Shown here: piece after piece, positions 1-9,151 of the stretch
Layout: each line of letters starts with the position of its first letter
How positions within the stretch are numbered: position 1 is the stretch's first letter
Source of the DNA: CAWCDJ01 sp963796485
Lineage (GTDB): Bacteria > Acidobacteriota > Terriglobia > Bryobacterales > Bryobacteraceae
Assembly: GCA_963796485.1 (NCBI GenBank)
Contig: CAWCLV010000007.1
Coordinates: forward strand, 62,001-126,000
Reading direction: 5' to 3'
Length of the DNA: 64,000 nt
Notes under the pieces: model-generated
Databases searched by the model: none
What the model saw: the letters and a program-made list of their open reading frames with translations, nothing else
Told to the model about the DNA's origin: nothing
Translations under genes and position numbers: made by a program

Positions 1-293
1 CTTCGGAAAAGGATCTGCGCCATGCGTTCGACAGCTTCCGCGGCGTGCCGCAGGAGCGCCAACTCCCCAGCGCGCCGCCGCAGCCGGTGATCTACATGGA
101 GGAGGCGAACCGTCCGCAGCCGCGCAAGGACGCGGAGCGCGAGCGCGGGATGGCGGCCTTCATCGGGCGGCTGCGCCCCTGCCCGGTGCTCGATTACAAG
201 TTCGTGGTCCTGAGCCACAACACCATTCGCGGGGCCGCCGGCGCCGCGGTGTTGAATGCCGAGCTGATGCATTCGGAAGGGATGCTGGACTGA
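1..293 (+). CDS. asd: Aspartate-semialdehyde dehydrogenase, C-terminal part
   Basis: The frame is open from base 3 and encodes the last 96 residues; the rest lies before the window. The enzyme makes aspartate semialdehyde from aspartyl phosphate with NADPH, the branch point for lysine, threonine and methionine. The run KFVVLSHNTIRGAAG near the C-terminus is typical of the archaeal/fungal-type branch of this family. The next four genes are the lysine pathway in order, which supports the call. Its TGA overlaps the lysC start by one base (TGATG), so the two are probably translationally coupled. Confidence 0.88.
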   Translation, partial: SEKDLRHAFDSFRGVPQERQLPSAPPQPVIYMEEANRPQPRKDAERERGMAAFIGRLRPCPVLDYKFVVLSHNTIRGAAGAAVLNAELMHSEGMLD

Positions 294-1684
294 TGATCGT
301 GATGAAGTTCGGCGGCACGTCGGTCGAGTCGGCCGCCGCCATCGAACGGGTTGGCGGAATCGTCAAGGGCCGCGAGCCGCGAAGGCCGGTGGTAGTGGTT
401 TCCGCGATGGGAAAGACCACGAACAAGCTGCTGGCGATTGCGTCGGCGGCCATTAAGGGGCGGCGCGAGGAATACATTCAGCAGATCCACGACCTGCGCG
501 ATTTTCATTCCCGCGAGGCGCGGCTGGTGGTGCCGCTCGATCATCGCGCGGAGCTGGACCGCACGCTGGACGAGCATTTCCAGGAACTGACGGAGCTGGT
601 GAAGGGGCTGGCGGTGCTGGGCGAGTTGACGCCGCGCTCCATTGACGCGATCTCGAGTTACGGGGAGCGGCTCTCGAGCTACATCGTCACGCTCGCCTTT
701 CAGCATTTCGGCATGAAGGCGACGCACCTGGATTCGCGGTCGCTGGTGATTACCGACCGGCGGCACACGCAGGCGGCGCCGAACTTTCCGGAAACCTACG
801 CGCGGCTGAAAGCCACGGTGCCTCCGCTGGCGGAAAACAGCGTGGTCGTGATGGGCGGCTTTATCGGCTCCACCGAAGACGGCGTGACCACGACGCTGGG
901 CCGCGGCGGGTCGGATTTCACGGCTGCGATCGTGGGGGCCGGAATCGATGCCGAGGCCATCGAGATCTGGACCGATGTAGACGGCATGCTGACCGCCGAC
1001 CCGACGATCCTGAAGGGCGGCCACCGCGTCAAGATGATCTCGTTCGCGGAAGCGGCGGAACTGGCTTACTTCGGCGCGAAGGTGCTGCATCCGGCCACCG
1101 TGGTTCCGGCCATCGAGCGCAACATTCCGGTGCTGATTCTGAATTCGCGCCGGCCGGACGTGGCGGGCACGCGCATCACCTCGGAAACCGTGCCGTGCGG
1201 GAACGCGGTCAAGTCGATCGCCTGCAAGCGCAAGATCACGCTGGTGAACATCCACTCCACGCGCATGCTGATGGCGCACGGCTTTCTGCACCGCATCTTC
1301 GAAGTGTTCGACCGCTACGAAACGCCGGTGGACATGGTCTCGACCTCGGAAGTGAGCGTCTCGCTGACCATCGACAATACGCAGAATGTAGGTGCGATTC
1401 TCAAGGACCTGCGCGATTTCTCCGAGGTGGAGGTGGAGAGCGAGCAGGTGATCGTCTGCCTGGTGGGCGAGAACATCCGGTTCACGCCGGGCGTGGCGCG
1501 CCGGGTTTTCAACGCGCTCGACGGCATCAACATCCGGATGATCTCGCAGGGCGCTTCCCTGTTGAACATCAGCATCGTGGTGGCGGAGGGCGACCTCACC
1601 CGCACGGTGGAGGCGCTGCATAGCGATTTCTTTACGGAACTCGACCCGGCCGTCTTCGAACGGAACGAGGCGGTGCATGCCTGA
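293..1684 (+). CDS. lysC: Aspartate kinase
   Basis: 463 residues. It phosphorylates aspartate with ATP in the first step of the aspartate family of amino acids. The N-terminal KFGGTSV (residues 5-11) is the kinase signature, GRGGSDFTA (about 203-211) lies in the aspartate site and EIWTDVDGMLTADP follows near 224-237. The last 150 residues contain two ACT-like segments (starting near ITLVNIHSTRM and ENIRFTPGVARRVF), which in this family bind feedback inhibitors such as lysine. The start ATG overlaps the asd stop. The 3' end overlaps dapB by 8 bases. It is a stand-alone kinase, not a fusion with homoserine dehydrogenase. Confidence 0.95.
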   Translation: MIVMKFGGTSVESAAAIERVGGIVKGREPRRPVVVVSAMGKTTNKLLAIASAAIKGRREEYIQQIHDLRDFHSREARLVVPLDHRAELDRTLDEHFQELTELVKGLAVLGELTPRSIDAISSYGERLSSYIVTLAFQHFGMKATHLDSRSLVITDRRHTQAAPNFPETYARLKATVPPLAENSVVVMGGFIGSTEDGVTTTLGRGGSDFTAAIVGAGIDAEAIEIWTDVDGMLTADPTILKGGHRVKMISFAEAAELAYFGAKVLHPATVVPAIERNIPVLILNSRRPDVAGTRITSETVPCGNAVKSIACKRKITLVNIHSTRMLMAHGFLHRIFEVFDRYETPVDMVSTSEVSVSLTIDNTQNVGAILKDLRDFSEVEVESEQVIVCLVGENIRFTPGVARRVFNALDGINIRMISQGASLLNISIVVAEGDLTRTVEALHSDFFTELDPAVFERNEAVHA

Positions 1685-2390
1685 GCGGCGGAAGCTGGCG
1701 ATCGTCGGCTACGGCAAGATGGGCAGGCTGATCGACCATCTTGCGCCCGAGTACGGCTTCGAGACGGCGCTCAAACTCGACGAGTTCAATAACGCGAATT
1801 TCGAAGGGCTCACGGCTGCGAACTTCCGCGGAATCGACGTGGCGATCGATTTTTCGATCCCGGCGGCGGTGCGGCGCAATGTGGAAGGCATCGCGGCTTT
1901 GGGGGTGAACATCGTTATCGGCACGACCGGGTGGCTGGAACACGAAGCGGCCGTTCGCGAGATCGTGAACCAGCGCGGTATCGGCCTGGTGTGGAGCCCC
2001 AACTACTCGGTGGGCGTAAACATATTTTTCCGCCTGGTGTCCGAGGCCGCGCGGCTGCTGGCGGACCAGCCGGAGTATGGCGCATGGGCCTGGGAGATCC
2101 ACCATTCGACCAAGAAGGACGCGCCTTCGGGCACGCTGCTGAAGCTGGTGGATGAAATGAAGAAGGCCGGCTACGGCCGGGCGATCGACACCGGCTCGAA
2201 TCGCGCCGGCGCGCACCCCGGAACGCACGAGATCGGCTTCGATTCCGCCGCCGATACCATTACCCTGAGGCATTCGGCGCGCAGCCGGGAGGGCCTCGCC
2301 CGCGGCGCGCTGAAGGCCGCGCAGTGGGTAGTGGGCAGGAAAGGCTTTCACGAGTTCAGCGAAATTCTATTCACAGAGCCGCGACCCTAA
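1677..2390 (+). CDS. dapB: 4-hydroxy-tetrahydrodipicolinate reductase
   Basis: 237 residues, slightly shorter than the roughly 270 usual for the family. It reduces the DapA product to tetrahydrodipicolinate with NAD(P)H. The nucleotide-binding loop is GYGKMG at residues 11-16. IHHSTKKDAPSGT at about 141-153 is the conserved catalytic block with the His pair and Lys. It lies between lysC (8-base overlap) and dapA (25-base gap), inside the lysine/diaminopimelate operon. Confidence 0.93.
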   Translation: MPERRKLAIVGYGKMGRLIDHLAPEYGFETALKLDEFNNANFEGLTAANFRGIDVAIDFSIPAAVRRNVEGIAALGVNIVIGTTGWLEHEAAVREIVNQRGIGLVWSPNYSVGVNIFFRLVSEAARLLADQPEYGAWAWEIHHSTKKDAPSGTLLKLVDEMKKAGYGRAIDTGSNRAGAHPGTHEIGFDSAADTITLRHSARSREGLARGALKAAQWVVGRKGFHEFSEILFTEPRP

Positions 2391-2415
2391 GGGAGCTGGC
2401 TTCAGGAGGTGGCAC

Positions 2416-3312
2416 ATGTTTACGGGATGCGGCACCGCGCTGGTCACGCCGTTCAAAGAAGATTACTCCCTGGATGAGCCGACGCTGCGCCGGCTGGTCC
2501 GGCGGCAGATCACCGCGGGGATCAATTTCCTGGTTCCGTGCGGCACGACCGGGGAGAGCCCGACGCTGACGCGCGCCGAGCACCTTCGCGTGGTCGAAAT
2601 CACGCTCGAAGAGTCGAACGGAAAGGTTCCGGTGCTGGCCGGGGCCGGCGGGTACAACACGCACGAGGTGATCGAACTCGCGCGCGAACTGGAGCGCATG
2701 GGAGTCAGTGGGATCCTCTCCGTGACGCCCTACTACAACAAGCCGACGCAAGAGGGGCTCTACCAGCACTATAAGGCGATCGCCGCGGCCATCCGGCTGC
2801 CGATTATCGTCTATAGCGTGCAGGGCCGGACGGGCGTGAACGTGGAACCGGCCACTCTGGCGCGGCTGGCGAAGATCGAGAACATCGCCGGGGTGAAGGA
2901 AGCTTCGGGAAACATCGGACAGATGGCGAACGTGATCCACGAAGTTCCGGAGAGCTTCAAGGTACTCTCGGGCGACGATGCGATCACCATCCCGCTAATC
3001 GCCCTCGGCGGCCGCGGCATCATCTCGGTGGCATCGAACGAGATCCCCGAGGAGATGACGCAACTGGCCCTGGCCGCGCGGCGCGGCGATTTCGAAACCG
3101 CCCGGCGGATCCAGGCGAAGTTCTTGCCGCTGATGAACGTCAACTTCGTGGAATCGAACCCGATCCCGGTGAAGGCGGCGATGGCGCGAATGGGGCTGAT
3201 GCTGCCCGTGTGGCGGCTGCCCATGTGCCCCCCGGGCGATGCCAGCCAGGCGAAGATCGAGAACGTGCTGGAGACGGTCGGACTGCTGAGGAGCGTGCCG
3301 GTTGCGGGCTAA
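2416..3312 (+). CDS. dapA: 4-hydroxy-tetrahydrodipicolinate synthase
   Basis: 298 residues. It condenses aspartate semialdehyde with pyruvate through a Schiff base. Thr44-Thr45 lie in CGTTGES, Tyr133 and Arg138 in YSVQGRTG, and the Schiff-base lysine is Lys161 in GVKEASG; these numbers agree with the E. coli enzyme. The usual YNVPxRTG block reads YSVQGRTG here, a small departure in the active-site loop. The strong AGGAGG-type site seven bases or so before ATG 2416 fixes the start. The last 11 bases overlap dapD. Confidence 0.94.
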   Translation: MFTGCGTALVTPFKEDYSLDEPTLRRLVRRQITAGINFLVPCGTTGESPTLTRAEHLRVVEITLEESNGKVPVLAGAGGYNTHEVIELARELERMGVSGILSVTPYYNKPTQEGLYQHYKAIAAAIRLPIIVYSVQGRTGVNVEPATLARLAKIENIAGVKEASGNIGQMANVIHEVPESFKVLSGDDAITIPLIALGGRGIISVASNEIPEEMTQLALAARRGDFETARRIQAKFLPLMNVNFVESNPIPVKAAMARMGLMLPVWRLPMCPPGDASQAKIENVLETVGLLRSVPVAG

Positions 3313-4132
3313 TATCGAACTGCTTTTCGACCAGCCGCCGGCAGAGTACACGGCGGCAGACCGCGAACTCTTCGCGCAATTCCGCAATGCGCTGAACGAA
3401 GGGAAACTGCGCGCCGCCGAGCCGTGCCCGGACTCTCCGACGGGCTGGCAGGTGAACGCGTGGGTTAAGAAGGGCATTCTGCTCGGGTTCCGGATGGGTG
3501 CCATCGTCGATATGTCGGTGGGAGATCTTTCGTTCCGCGATAAGGAGACTTACCCGCTGCGGCGCTTCGGCCCGGAGGACGGCGTGCGAATGGTGCCGGG
3601 CGGTTCGAGCGTGCGGCAGGGCTCGTATCTCGGGAAGGGCGTGACCTGCATGCCGCCGATGTATATCAACGTCGGTGCGTACGTGGGCGACGGGACGATG
3701 GTGGATTCGCACGCCCTGGTGGGAAGCTGTGCGCAGGTGGGGCGCAATTGCCACATTTCGGCCGCCAGCCAAATCGGCGGGGTGCTGGAACCGGTGAACG
3801 CCTCGCCCGTCATCATCGAAGATGACGTGCTCGTTGGGGGCAACTGCGGGATTTACGAAGGCACCGTGGTGAAACGGCGGGCGGTGTTGGGCACGGGGAC
3901 GATTCTCAACCGGTCCACGCCGGTGTACGACCTGGTGCGGGGAGCGATTTATCGCGCGACGGATTCCGAGCCCCTGATGATTCCCGAAGAGGCGGTGATC
4001 GTGGCGGGATCGCGCGCCATCACCAACGGACCGGGGAAGGACTGGGGCATTTCGGTGTACACGCCGGTGATCGTGAAGTACCGGGACGCGAAGACGGATA
4101 CGAAGATCCAACTCGAGGATTTGCTGCGTTAA
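3302..4132 (+). CDS. dapD: Tetrahydrodipicolinate N-succinyltransferase
   Basis: 276 residues. It transfers succinyl from succinyl-CoA to tetrahydrodipicolinate, so the cell uses the succinylase branch to diaminopimelate. The middle and C-terminal parts are rich in the hexapeptide pattern of a left-handed beta helix (for example IGGVLEPVNASPVIIEDDVLVGG). The start is TTG at 3302 with GGAG upstream, inside the end of dapA; the frame gives MRANIELLFDQPP, normal for the family N-terminus. Last gene of the operon, followed by a terminator-like hairpin. Confidence 0.93.
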   Translation: MRANIELLFDQPPAEYTAADRELFAQFRNALNEGKLRAAEPCPDSPTGWQVNAWVKKGILLGFRMGAIVDMSVGDLSFRDKETYPLRRFGPEDGVRMVPGGSSVRQGSYLGKGVTCMPPMYINVGAYVGDGTMVDSHALVGSCAQVGRNCHISAASQIGGVLEPVNASPVIIEDDVLVGGNCGIYEGTVVKRRAVLGTGTILNRSTPVYDLVRGAIYRATDSEPLMIPEEAVIVAGSRAITNGPGKDWGISVYTPVIVKYRDAKTDTKIQLEDLLR

Positions 4133-4155
4133 GGCCAGGAGGCGCGCCGCAAGTG

Positions 4156-4189
4156 GGGCAGACCTCCCGGCCTGCCCGGTTTTGATTTT
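4156..4189 (+). terminator. Rho-independent terminator-like hairpin after dapD
   Basis: GGGCAG at 4156-4161 pairs with CTGCCC at 4172-4177 across a 10-base loop and is followed by GGTTTTGATTTT. It sits 23 bases after the dapD stop and before the end of a convergent gene. The T-run is interrupted, so strength is uncertain. Confidence 0.6.
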
Positions 4190-4210
4190 AGGTGAGCCGC
4201 TGTCTTTAGC

Positions 4211-4801
4211 TTAAGGCTGGGCCGGCCTGGAGGCCTGCCCTGCTATTTTCCGCGCGCGTTCGAAATCGTCTTTCAAGCGGGCGGTGATTTTGTCGGCGAC
4301 GTCGCTGCTGGCGCCGCGGTACTTGGCGCCGAGGCTTTCCTGCGTGGTGGACCAGATCACGTCGCCGTCTTTGTTGACCAGCCGGACGGCCGCGATCGCT
4401 TCATGGCGGCGTTCCGTCGAGTGGTCCGACTCGTTTTCGCCCGCTCCGGCGCCGGCAGAGGCACTTCGGGAACTGCTGGAACTCCGGCCGCTGCCGACAT
4501 TCGCACGGGCGTTCAGGCTGTCGGAGGAACTGTGGGTTTCGGTGAAGACCAGGTCCTCAGCCGCGCCGCGGAGGGTCACGTCCGCACGGTCGGCGTTTTC
4601 AGTCAGGATAAAGAGCTTGGAGCTTTCCAGGCTGCTGATCAGGATGTCGCGCATCTGCGCGGCGGTTTCCCCGCCCGTAAGATGATCCACGTAGACGCGG
4701 TGGATGGTCAGCAACTGGCGCAGACCGGCCTCTTCGACGGAATCGAGCGCCCACAGGGGCGCCGCAAGCACGAGCAAAGTTATCCAGCGCATCGGGTTCA
4801 T
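4211..4801 (-). CDS. Secreted protein of unknown function with Ser-rich linker
   Basis: 196 residues. The N-terminus MNPMRWITLLVLAAPLWALDS is a signal peptide, with a likely cut after WALD or near it. Residues of about 100-130 are a low-complexity Ser/Ala/Gly stretch (SGRSSSSSRSASAGAGAG) that separates two small domains. The second domain contains VRLVNKDGDVIWSTTQES, a pattern seen in proteins that assemble a periplasmic beta sandwich; no family is assigned. The ATG overlaps the stop of the upstream gene by 4 bases (ATGA), so the two are coupled. Met4 is an alternative start. Confidence 0.7.
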   Translation of the reverse strand: MNPMRWITLLVLAAPLWALDSVEEAGLRQLLTIHRVYVDHLTGGETAAQMRDILISSLESSKLFILTENADRADVTLRGAAEDLVFTETHSSSDSLNARANVGSGRSSSSSRSASAGAGAGENESDHSTERRHEAIAAVRLVNKDGDVIWSTTQESLGAKYRGASSDVADKITARLKDDFERARKIAGQASRPAQP

Positions 4802-5256
4802 CCCTTTCCGGACTTGCGAGCTTCGGCGTCCTGGTATTCGACCCGGCGGCCGGTGCGGGCTTCGAGGCTGCCCAGCAGCACGCGGATGTCGCCCTTATTC
4901 ACCCGGAAGACCAGCGCCTGCTGGCGGCCGTCCTGATCCACATAGCCCAGGGTCAGGAAGTGTTTGCGCGTTTTGCTGAGGAGTAAAATCGGCGAGATCA
5001 GGATGGCGGCAGCGTATCTCCGACTGACACTCTGGCCATACTCTAAGGTGTTCACGCTGCTGTAGTTGATCCGAAATTGGAGTTTTCCGGAATAGACCAC
5101 GAGCGCGTCCGCGCCGGTCAGGTCCAACCGGGTGATCGACTTGGGTTTGACTCCGGGAACCGTGCCCCCAATCAACTGGGCCCGGACACCGGGGGTGACT
5201 GCGACGGCCGCGGCCGCGACCCCGCACAACGAGAGCAGAAGCAACAAGCGCAGCAT
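4798..5256 (-). CDS. Exported or membrane protein of unknown function
   Basis: 152 residues. A signal peptide is evident (MLRLLLLLSLCGVAAAAVAV) and a second hydrophobic stretch (AAAILISPILLLS) lies near residue 90, so the protein may be anchored. Between them is a beta-rich segment with VYSGKLQFRINYSSVNTLEYG. First gene of a two-gene unit with the Ser-linker protein. I do not recognise a family. The pair may act together at the envelope, which is inferred from coupling only. Confidence 0.65.
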   Translation of the reverse strand: MLRLLLLLSLCGVAAAAVAVTPGVRAQLIGGTVPGVKPKSITRLDLTGADALVVYSGKLQFRINYSSVNTLEYGQSVSRRYAAAILISPILLLSKTRKHFLTLGYVDQDGRQQALVFRVNKGDIRVLLGSLEARTGRRVEYQDAEARKSGKG

Positions 5257-5305
5257 AGCTGTTATCAGGGCTAGTGCGCGGACTGCGGCGCGGCTCTCAG
5301 AAATT

Positions 5306-5473
5306 TCAGCAGCACTTCGGGCGCGCGTATTTCGATTGCAGCCGCTCTTCGGAGAAGCGGCGCCATTCCTCGGGCGAGTGGCGCCGGCCGCACGCCGCCA
5401 AGTGGCGGGCGTAGGCGTTCTCGTCCGCCAGTTCCCGCAACAACGCCCAGATCAGGCTGCCGAGTTTCCTCAA
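5306..5473 (-). CDS. Small YbdD/YjiX-family protein
   Basis: 55 residues starting at TTG 5473, which overlaps the TGA of the CstA gene (TTGA). The protein begins MRKLGSLIWALLRELADE and ends SKYARPKCC. A small protein with a central AYxRHL motif, a (S)PEEWRRF block and a Cys-Cys C-terminus is the usual partner encoded right after CstA/BtsT pyruvate or peptide transporters. Position, size and tail agree with that family. The function is not known in detail; co-translation with the transporter is indicated by the overlap. Confidence 0.85.
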   Translation of the reverse strand: MRKLGSLIWALLRELADENAYARHLAACGRRHSPEEWRRFSEERLQSKYARPKCC

Positions 5474-7512
5474 AGTTCCTCCGCCTGCAGTTGGGATGGC
5501 ACGAAGGAAGCCTCGTGCATGACGGACTGCCGGGTGCCGCGCAGAATCCCGGCCCAGATGCGGAGAGAATCCGCCAGGATCACCGCCACCAGCAGCAGCA
5601 GTATGCTGCAGACCACCGCGTCGAGCCGGGCGTTGAAGACCAGCGTTTCCGTGGCGGCGGTGTGAACGCCTGCCTGCAGCGCGCCGGCCTGCGCCAGGAA
5701 GCCAAGCGCGGGAAGCGGCGAGAAGATCTTTTGCCAGGCGGCGGTGAACGTGACCACGACGAGCCAGGCCAGCGGCACGCAGGTAATCCACAGGTACCGG
5801 GCTCCGTGCATTTTCAGCAGGATAGTCGTGGCCACGCAAAGGGCGATTGCCGCGAGCAGTTGGTTGGCGATGCCGAATAGCGGCCAGAGCGAGTTGATCC
5901 CGCCCAGCGGGTCGCGGACGCCCTGCACCAGAAAGTAGCCCCAGGCGGTGACGATCAGGGCGCTTGCGCCGATCACGCCGGGCATCCAACTGGTCCGGCC
6001 GAGCGGTTCCGAAATGTGGCCAAGCAGGTCCTGGAGCATAAAGCGGCCGACCCTTGTCCCGGCATCGATGATCGTCAGGATAAAGAGCGCCTCGAACATG
6101 ATGGCGAAGTGGTACCAGAAGCCGATGACCGCCGCGCCGCCTCCGCCGCGGGCAAAGATGTGGGCCATGCCGAGAGCCAGGGAAGGAGCGCCGCCGGTTC
6201 GATAGAAGAGCGTCTGCTCGCCGACCTGGTGCGCGAGTGCCGCCATGTCGGTTACGGAAACGGGAAAGCCCCAGCCGGAAATCGTGGCCACCGCGGCGGC
6301 AGGGGTGGCCCCCACCACTCCGGCCGGCGAGTTCACCGCGAAGTATACCCCGGGTTGGAGCACGCACGCCGCGATCATCGCCATGATCGCGACAAAGCTT
6401 TCGAGCAGCATGGAGCCGTACCCGACCGGCAGGGCGTGTCCTTCCCTGGCGATCATTTTCGGAGTCGTGCCGGAAGAGATGAGCGCGTGGAAGCCGGAAA
6501 CCGCTCCGCAGGCGATGGTGATGAAGCAGAAGGGGAAGATTTTGCCGGCGAAAATCGGCCCGGTGCCGTCAACGAACCGGGTGAAGGCGGGCAATTGCAG
6601 TTCCGGCCGCACAAACAGGATTCCCACCCCGAGCATCAGGATGACCCCCAGCTTCACGAACGTGCTGAGATAATCGCGCGGGGCCAGCAGCAGCCAGACG
6701 GGCAGTGCGCTTGCCAGGAAGCCGTAGAAGATGATGGCCATTGCCAGGGCCATGGCGCTCAAGGTGAAGATCGGCCCGAGGGTGGGCGATTCGGCCACCG
6801 CGCGGCCCGCGAAAATGCTCGCCATCACCAGCACGAACCCGATGGCGGAGCACTCCAGCACCTTGCCGGGGCGCCAGTAGCGGAGATACAGGCCCATGAA
6901 GACGGCAATCGGCATGGTCGCGGCGATCGTGAAGGTCCCCCACGCGCTCCCTTTGAGAGCATTCACCACCACCAGGGCGATCACGGCCAGCAGGATCACC
7001 ATGATGATCAGGACCGTCACCAGCGCGACAAAGCCGCCTACCTTACCGATCTCCTCGTGGGCCATCTTGCCGAGCGATTTGCCGTCGCGCCGCATCGACG
7101 CGAACAGGATGACGAAATCCTGCACCGCGCCGCCGAGGACCGCGCCGATGATGATCCAGAGCGTGCCCGGGAGGTAGCCGAACTGCGCGGCGAGCACCGG
7201 CCCGACCAGCGGTCCGGGGCCAGCGATCGCCGCGAAATGGTGGCCGAAGAGAATCCAGCGGTTGGTGGGCTCGAAATCGTGGCCGTTCCGCAGCCTCTCG
7301 GCGGGCGTGGCGCGCTTGTTATCGAGGACCATCACCCGGGCGGCGATGAACTTGGCGTAGAAACGGTACCCGACGGCGTAGGTGCAGGCGGCAGCAAGCA
7401 CCAGCCAGATACTGTTGATGTGCTCGCCGCGGTTGAGGGCGATGCCGCCCAGGCACAGTGCCGCTCCGGCGGACACGGCGCCCCAGAAGAGAAAGCGAAA
7501 AACCCTCACCAC
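5470..7512 (-). CDS. cstA: CstA-family carbon starvation transporter
   Basis: 680 residues, nearly all hydrophobic with about 16 membrane segments. The family (CstA, BtsT/YjiY) imports pyruvate or peptides during nutrient limitation. Characteristic stretches are NDFEPTNRWILFGHHFAAIAG written here as FEPTNRWILFGHHFAAIAG, GPLVGPVLAAQFGYLPG, and HALISSGTTPKMI. The upstream gene on the same strand starts only 10 bases away at its stop end (7522), and a YbdD-like partner follows. Substrate cannot be told from the sequence. No LytS/LytT-type sensor genes lie nearby. Confidence 0.93.
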   Translation of the reverse strand: MVRVFRFLFWGAVSAGAALCLGGIALNRGEHINSIWLVLAAACTYAVGYRFYAKFIAARVMVLDNKRATPAERLRNGHDFEPTNRWILFGHHFAAIAGPGPLVGPVLAAQFGYLPGTLWIIIGAVLGGAVQDFVILFASMRRDGKSLGKMAHEEIGKVGGFVALVTVLIIMVILLAVIALVVVNALKGSAWGTFTIAATMPIAVFMGLYLRYWRPGKVLECSAIGFVLVMASIFAGRAVAESPTLGPIFTLSAMALAMAIIFYGFLASALPVWLLLAPRDYLSTFVKLGVILMLGVGILFVRPELQLPAFTRFVDGTGPIFAGKIFPFCFITIACGAVSGFHALISSGTTPKMIAREGHALPVGYGSMLLESFVAIMAMIAACVLQPGVYFAVNSPAGVVGATPAAAVATISGWGFPVSVTDMAALAHQVGEQTLFYRTGGAPSLALGMAHIFARGGGGAAVIGFWYHFAIMFEALFILTIIDAGTRVGRFMLQDLLGHISEPLGRTSWMPGVIGASALIVTAWGYFLVQGVRDPLGGINSLWPLFGIANQLLAAIALCVATTILLKMHGARYLWITCVPLAWLVVVTFTAAWQKIFSPLPALGFLAQAGALQAGVHTAATETLVFNARLDAVVCSILLLLVAVILADSLRIWAGILRGTRQSVMHEASFVPSQLQAEEL

Positions 7513-7521
7513 CCGAGTCTA

Positions 7522-8304
7522 CTAAAACGGTTTCAAAGAGCGCAGCAGCGATAGCGTCGTGCCGCCGCTGTGAAGTTGGACCGAAGCCACGGGCTTCCAG
7601 TTCTCGTCCACCACGCCGATGTATCGTTCCGTGGTCGTGCCATCGCCCATCAGGATGACCGTGTACTTCCGGTCGGGGTATCCGAGCGCCCGGTACTGAA
7701 TGGTGCCGACTTCGCGCTGGCGATTGCTGGCGGGCAGTCCGAGTTTCTGGACGACGCCGACGTAATCGTCACGCCCGGACAGGTCGAGGAACTGCTGGTC
7801 CTTCGCGGTGAAAACGACGTCACGCTGGCGCAGGTCGCCGACGCGGTTCAGGCTTACGGCGAAAATGTAGAGCAGCACCGCGAACACTACCGCGCCACCG
7901 ATCAGCTTGAAAACCCGCTTGTCGCTGGGTTCCAGCCGGATGCCGACCACGGGCGCGGGCTCGGCCCGTTCGGGAGCCTCCTCCGGCACGCGTGCCGTCG
8001 CCCCGACGGTTACCGGCATCTGGATAACCCGCTTCTGGTAAGGCCAGACGGAGCCGCCTTTGAATTCCAGTTCGCGATTCAGCCCGACGATGAGGACCGG
8101 ATCGTCCACCCGCGAGACTTCCCCGATGAAGCGGCGCGGAATCCAAATGTCCTCCTGGGTCCGGCAGTTCAACACCTGGATCTCGGACCATGAGGCTTTA
8201 CGAAAGAGCCATTCGTTGTGCTCGACATTCAGAATCGGCGGATAAAAGGAGAAGGGCCGGGTAGCCAGGTGCTCCAGGGACGGCGGGATGGGCGGCGAAG
8301 CCAT
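7522..8304 (-). CDS. Single-pass membrane protein of unknown function
   Basis: 260 residues if read from ATG 8304 (MASPPIPPSLEH); an ATG 24 bases earlier is possible. Residues of about 140-160 form a single membrane helix (LIGGAVVFAVLLYIFAVS). The N-terminal half contains FRKASWSEIQVLNCRTQED and the C-terminal half resembles a small lipoprotein-like fold with GRDDYVGVVQKLGLP and a beta-rich end. No family recognised. It lies 9 bases before the CstA gene on the same strand, so co-transcription is likely. Confidence 0.65.
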   Translation of the reverse strand: MASPPIPPSLEHLATRPFSFYPPILNVEHNEWLFRKASWSEIQVLNCRTQEDIWIPRRFIGEVSRVDDPVLIVGLNRELEFKGGSVWPYQKRVIQMPVTVGATARVPEEAPERAEPAPVVGIRLEPSDKRVFKLIGGAVVFAVLLYIFAVSLNRVGDLRQRDVVFTAKDQQFLDLSGRDDYVGVVQKLGLPASNRQREVGTIQYRALGYPDRKYTVILMGDGTTTERYIGVVDENWKPVASVQLHSGGTTLSLLRSLKPF

Positions 8305-8377
8305 GCGCTGCCCTTCATGGTAGCGCAACCGTCCCGGAATCAGGGATGGCTACCCGATACCTGGCTATCCGATACCG

Positions 8378-9070
8378 CTATCGAGTGCGGCCCGCGCTTC
8401 CGGAACGCAACGAGTAATGGTCGAGTTTTGAAAGCAGCGGGCGAGCGGCTGGAGGGGCCGGAACCCGGCCGCTCAAAATTGCGCGGCGGGACACATGGCG
8501 TCCATAAAGCTCGCGATTCGTGTCGGTGTCGGCGCGTATGGTTGCGCCTTTCAATGAAATACCGGCGAACAGGCCTTTCGAGTGCGAATACGACAGAATC
8601 TCGGCGTTCATCTTGTAATCCGTCGAGGCGCCGGCGTTACGGCCGACGGGTCCGGCGGCTACAGAAGCATTGGCTCCGACCTGCCACTCATTTTGGAGCA
8701 GGTTTCTCATTCCGCGTCTGGTCATGACCAGTAGGACGAGGTCGGTCGACTGACCACCCCACTGGAACCCGAGGCTACCGCCTGTCAGTTTCACGCCATC
8801 CGGGGCCGTCCATCCGTGTCCGTTCGGCTGGCGGCAAACCGCGAAGCCCTTACCATATTCGCCTCCCACAATGAACGCGCCCTTAATCAGATTTGGAATA
8901 ATCACCACGCATTGCGCTTTGGCCAGCAGATCCTGTGGGATACCCTTCTCGGGCATCTGCATGGCATCGCCAAGCACGTCCGCCGACTCTCTCAATCTGT
9001 CCTGGGGCGTATCCGCCGCTAGAATTCCTGCCGTTAGTACAAATGATGCCGTTATTGCCAGTGCTCGCAT
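8378..9070 (-). CDS. SYLF (Ysc84-like) lipid-binding protein
   Basis: 230 residues from ATG 9070, chosen because AGGAGGTG lies 7 bases upstream; an upstream in-frame ATG at 9121 lacks a site. The N-terminus MRALAITASFVLTAGILA is a signal peptide. Residues PQDLLAKAQCVVIIPN, GKGFAVCRQ and GGQSTDLVLLVM are the hallmark blocks of the SYLF domain, which in yeast Ysc84/SH3YL1 binds phosphoinositides; bacterial members are exported and of unknown role. The last 25 residues after ATIRADTDTNRELYG are less conserved. Confidence 0.85.
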   Translation of the reverse strand: MRALAITASFVLTAGILAADTPQDRLRESADVLGDAMQMPEKGIPQDLLAKAQCVVIIPNLIKGAFIVGGEYGKGFAVCRQPNGHGWTAPDGVKLTGGSLGFQWGGQSTDLVLLVMTRRGMRNLLQNEWQVGANASVAAGPVGRNAGASTDYKMNAEILSYSHSKGLFAGISLKGATIRADTDTNRELYGRHVSRRAILSGRVPAPPAARPLLSKLDHYSLRSGSAGRTR

Positions 9071-9151
9071 CCAGCACCTCCTGCGGGATAGGTGGTGCAA
9101 GGACTGTGCCGGGATCCGCAAACGTGAGGAAAAGCGCGTCCTTTTCAGTAC

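Noticed and set aside
194..1678. 494-residue open frame on the minus strand opposite lysC
   Set aside because: High-GC antisense shadow; lysC is certain and this frame shows no known motif.
6016..7554. 512-residue open frame opposite cstA
   Set aside because: Shadow of the transporter; rich in His/Asp/Gln as expected from antisense of hydrophobic codons.
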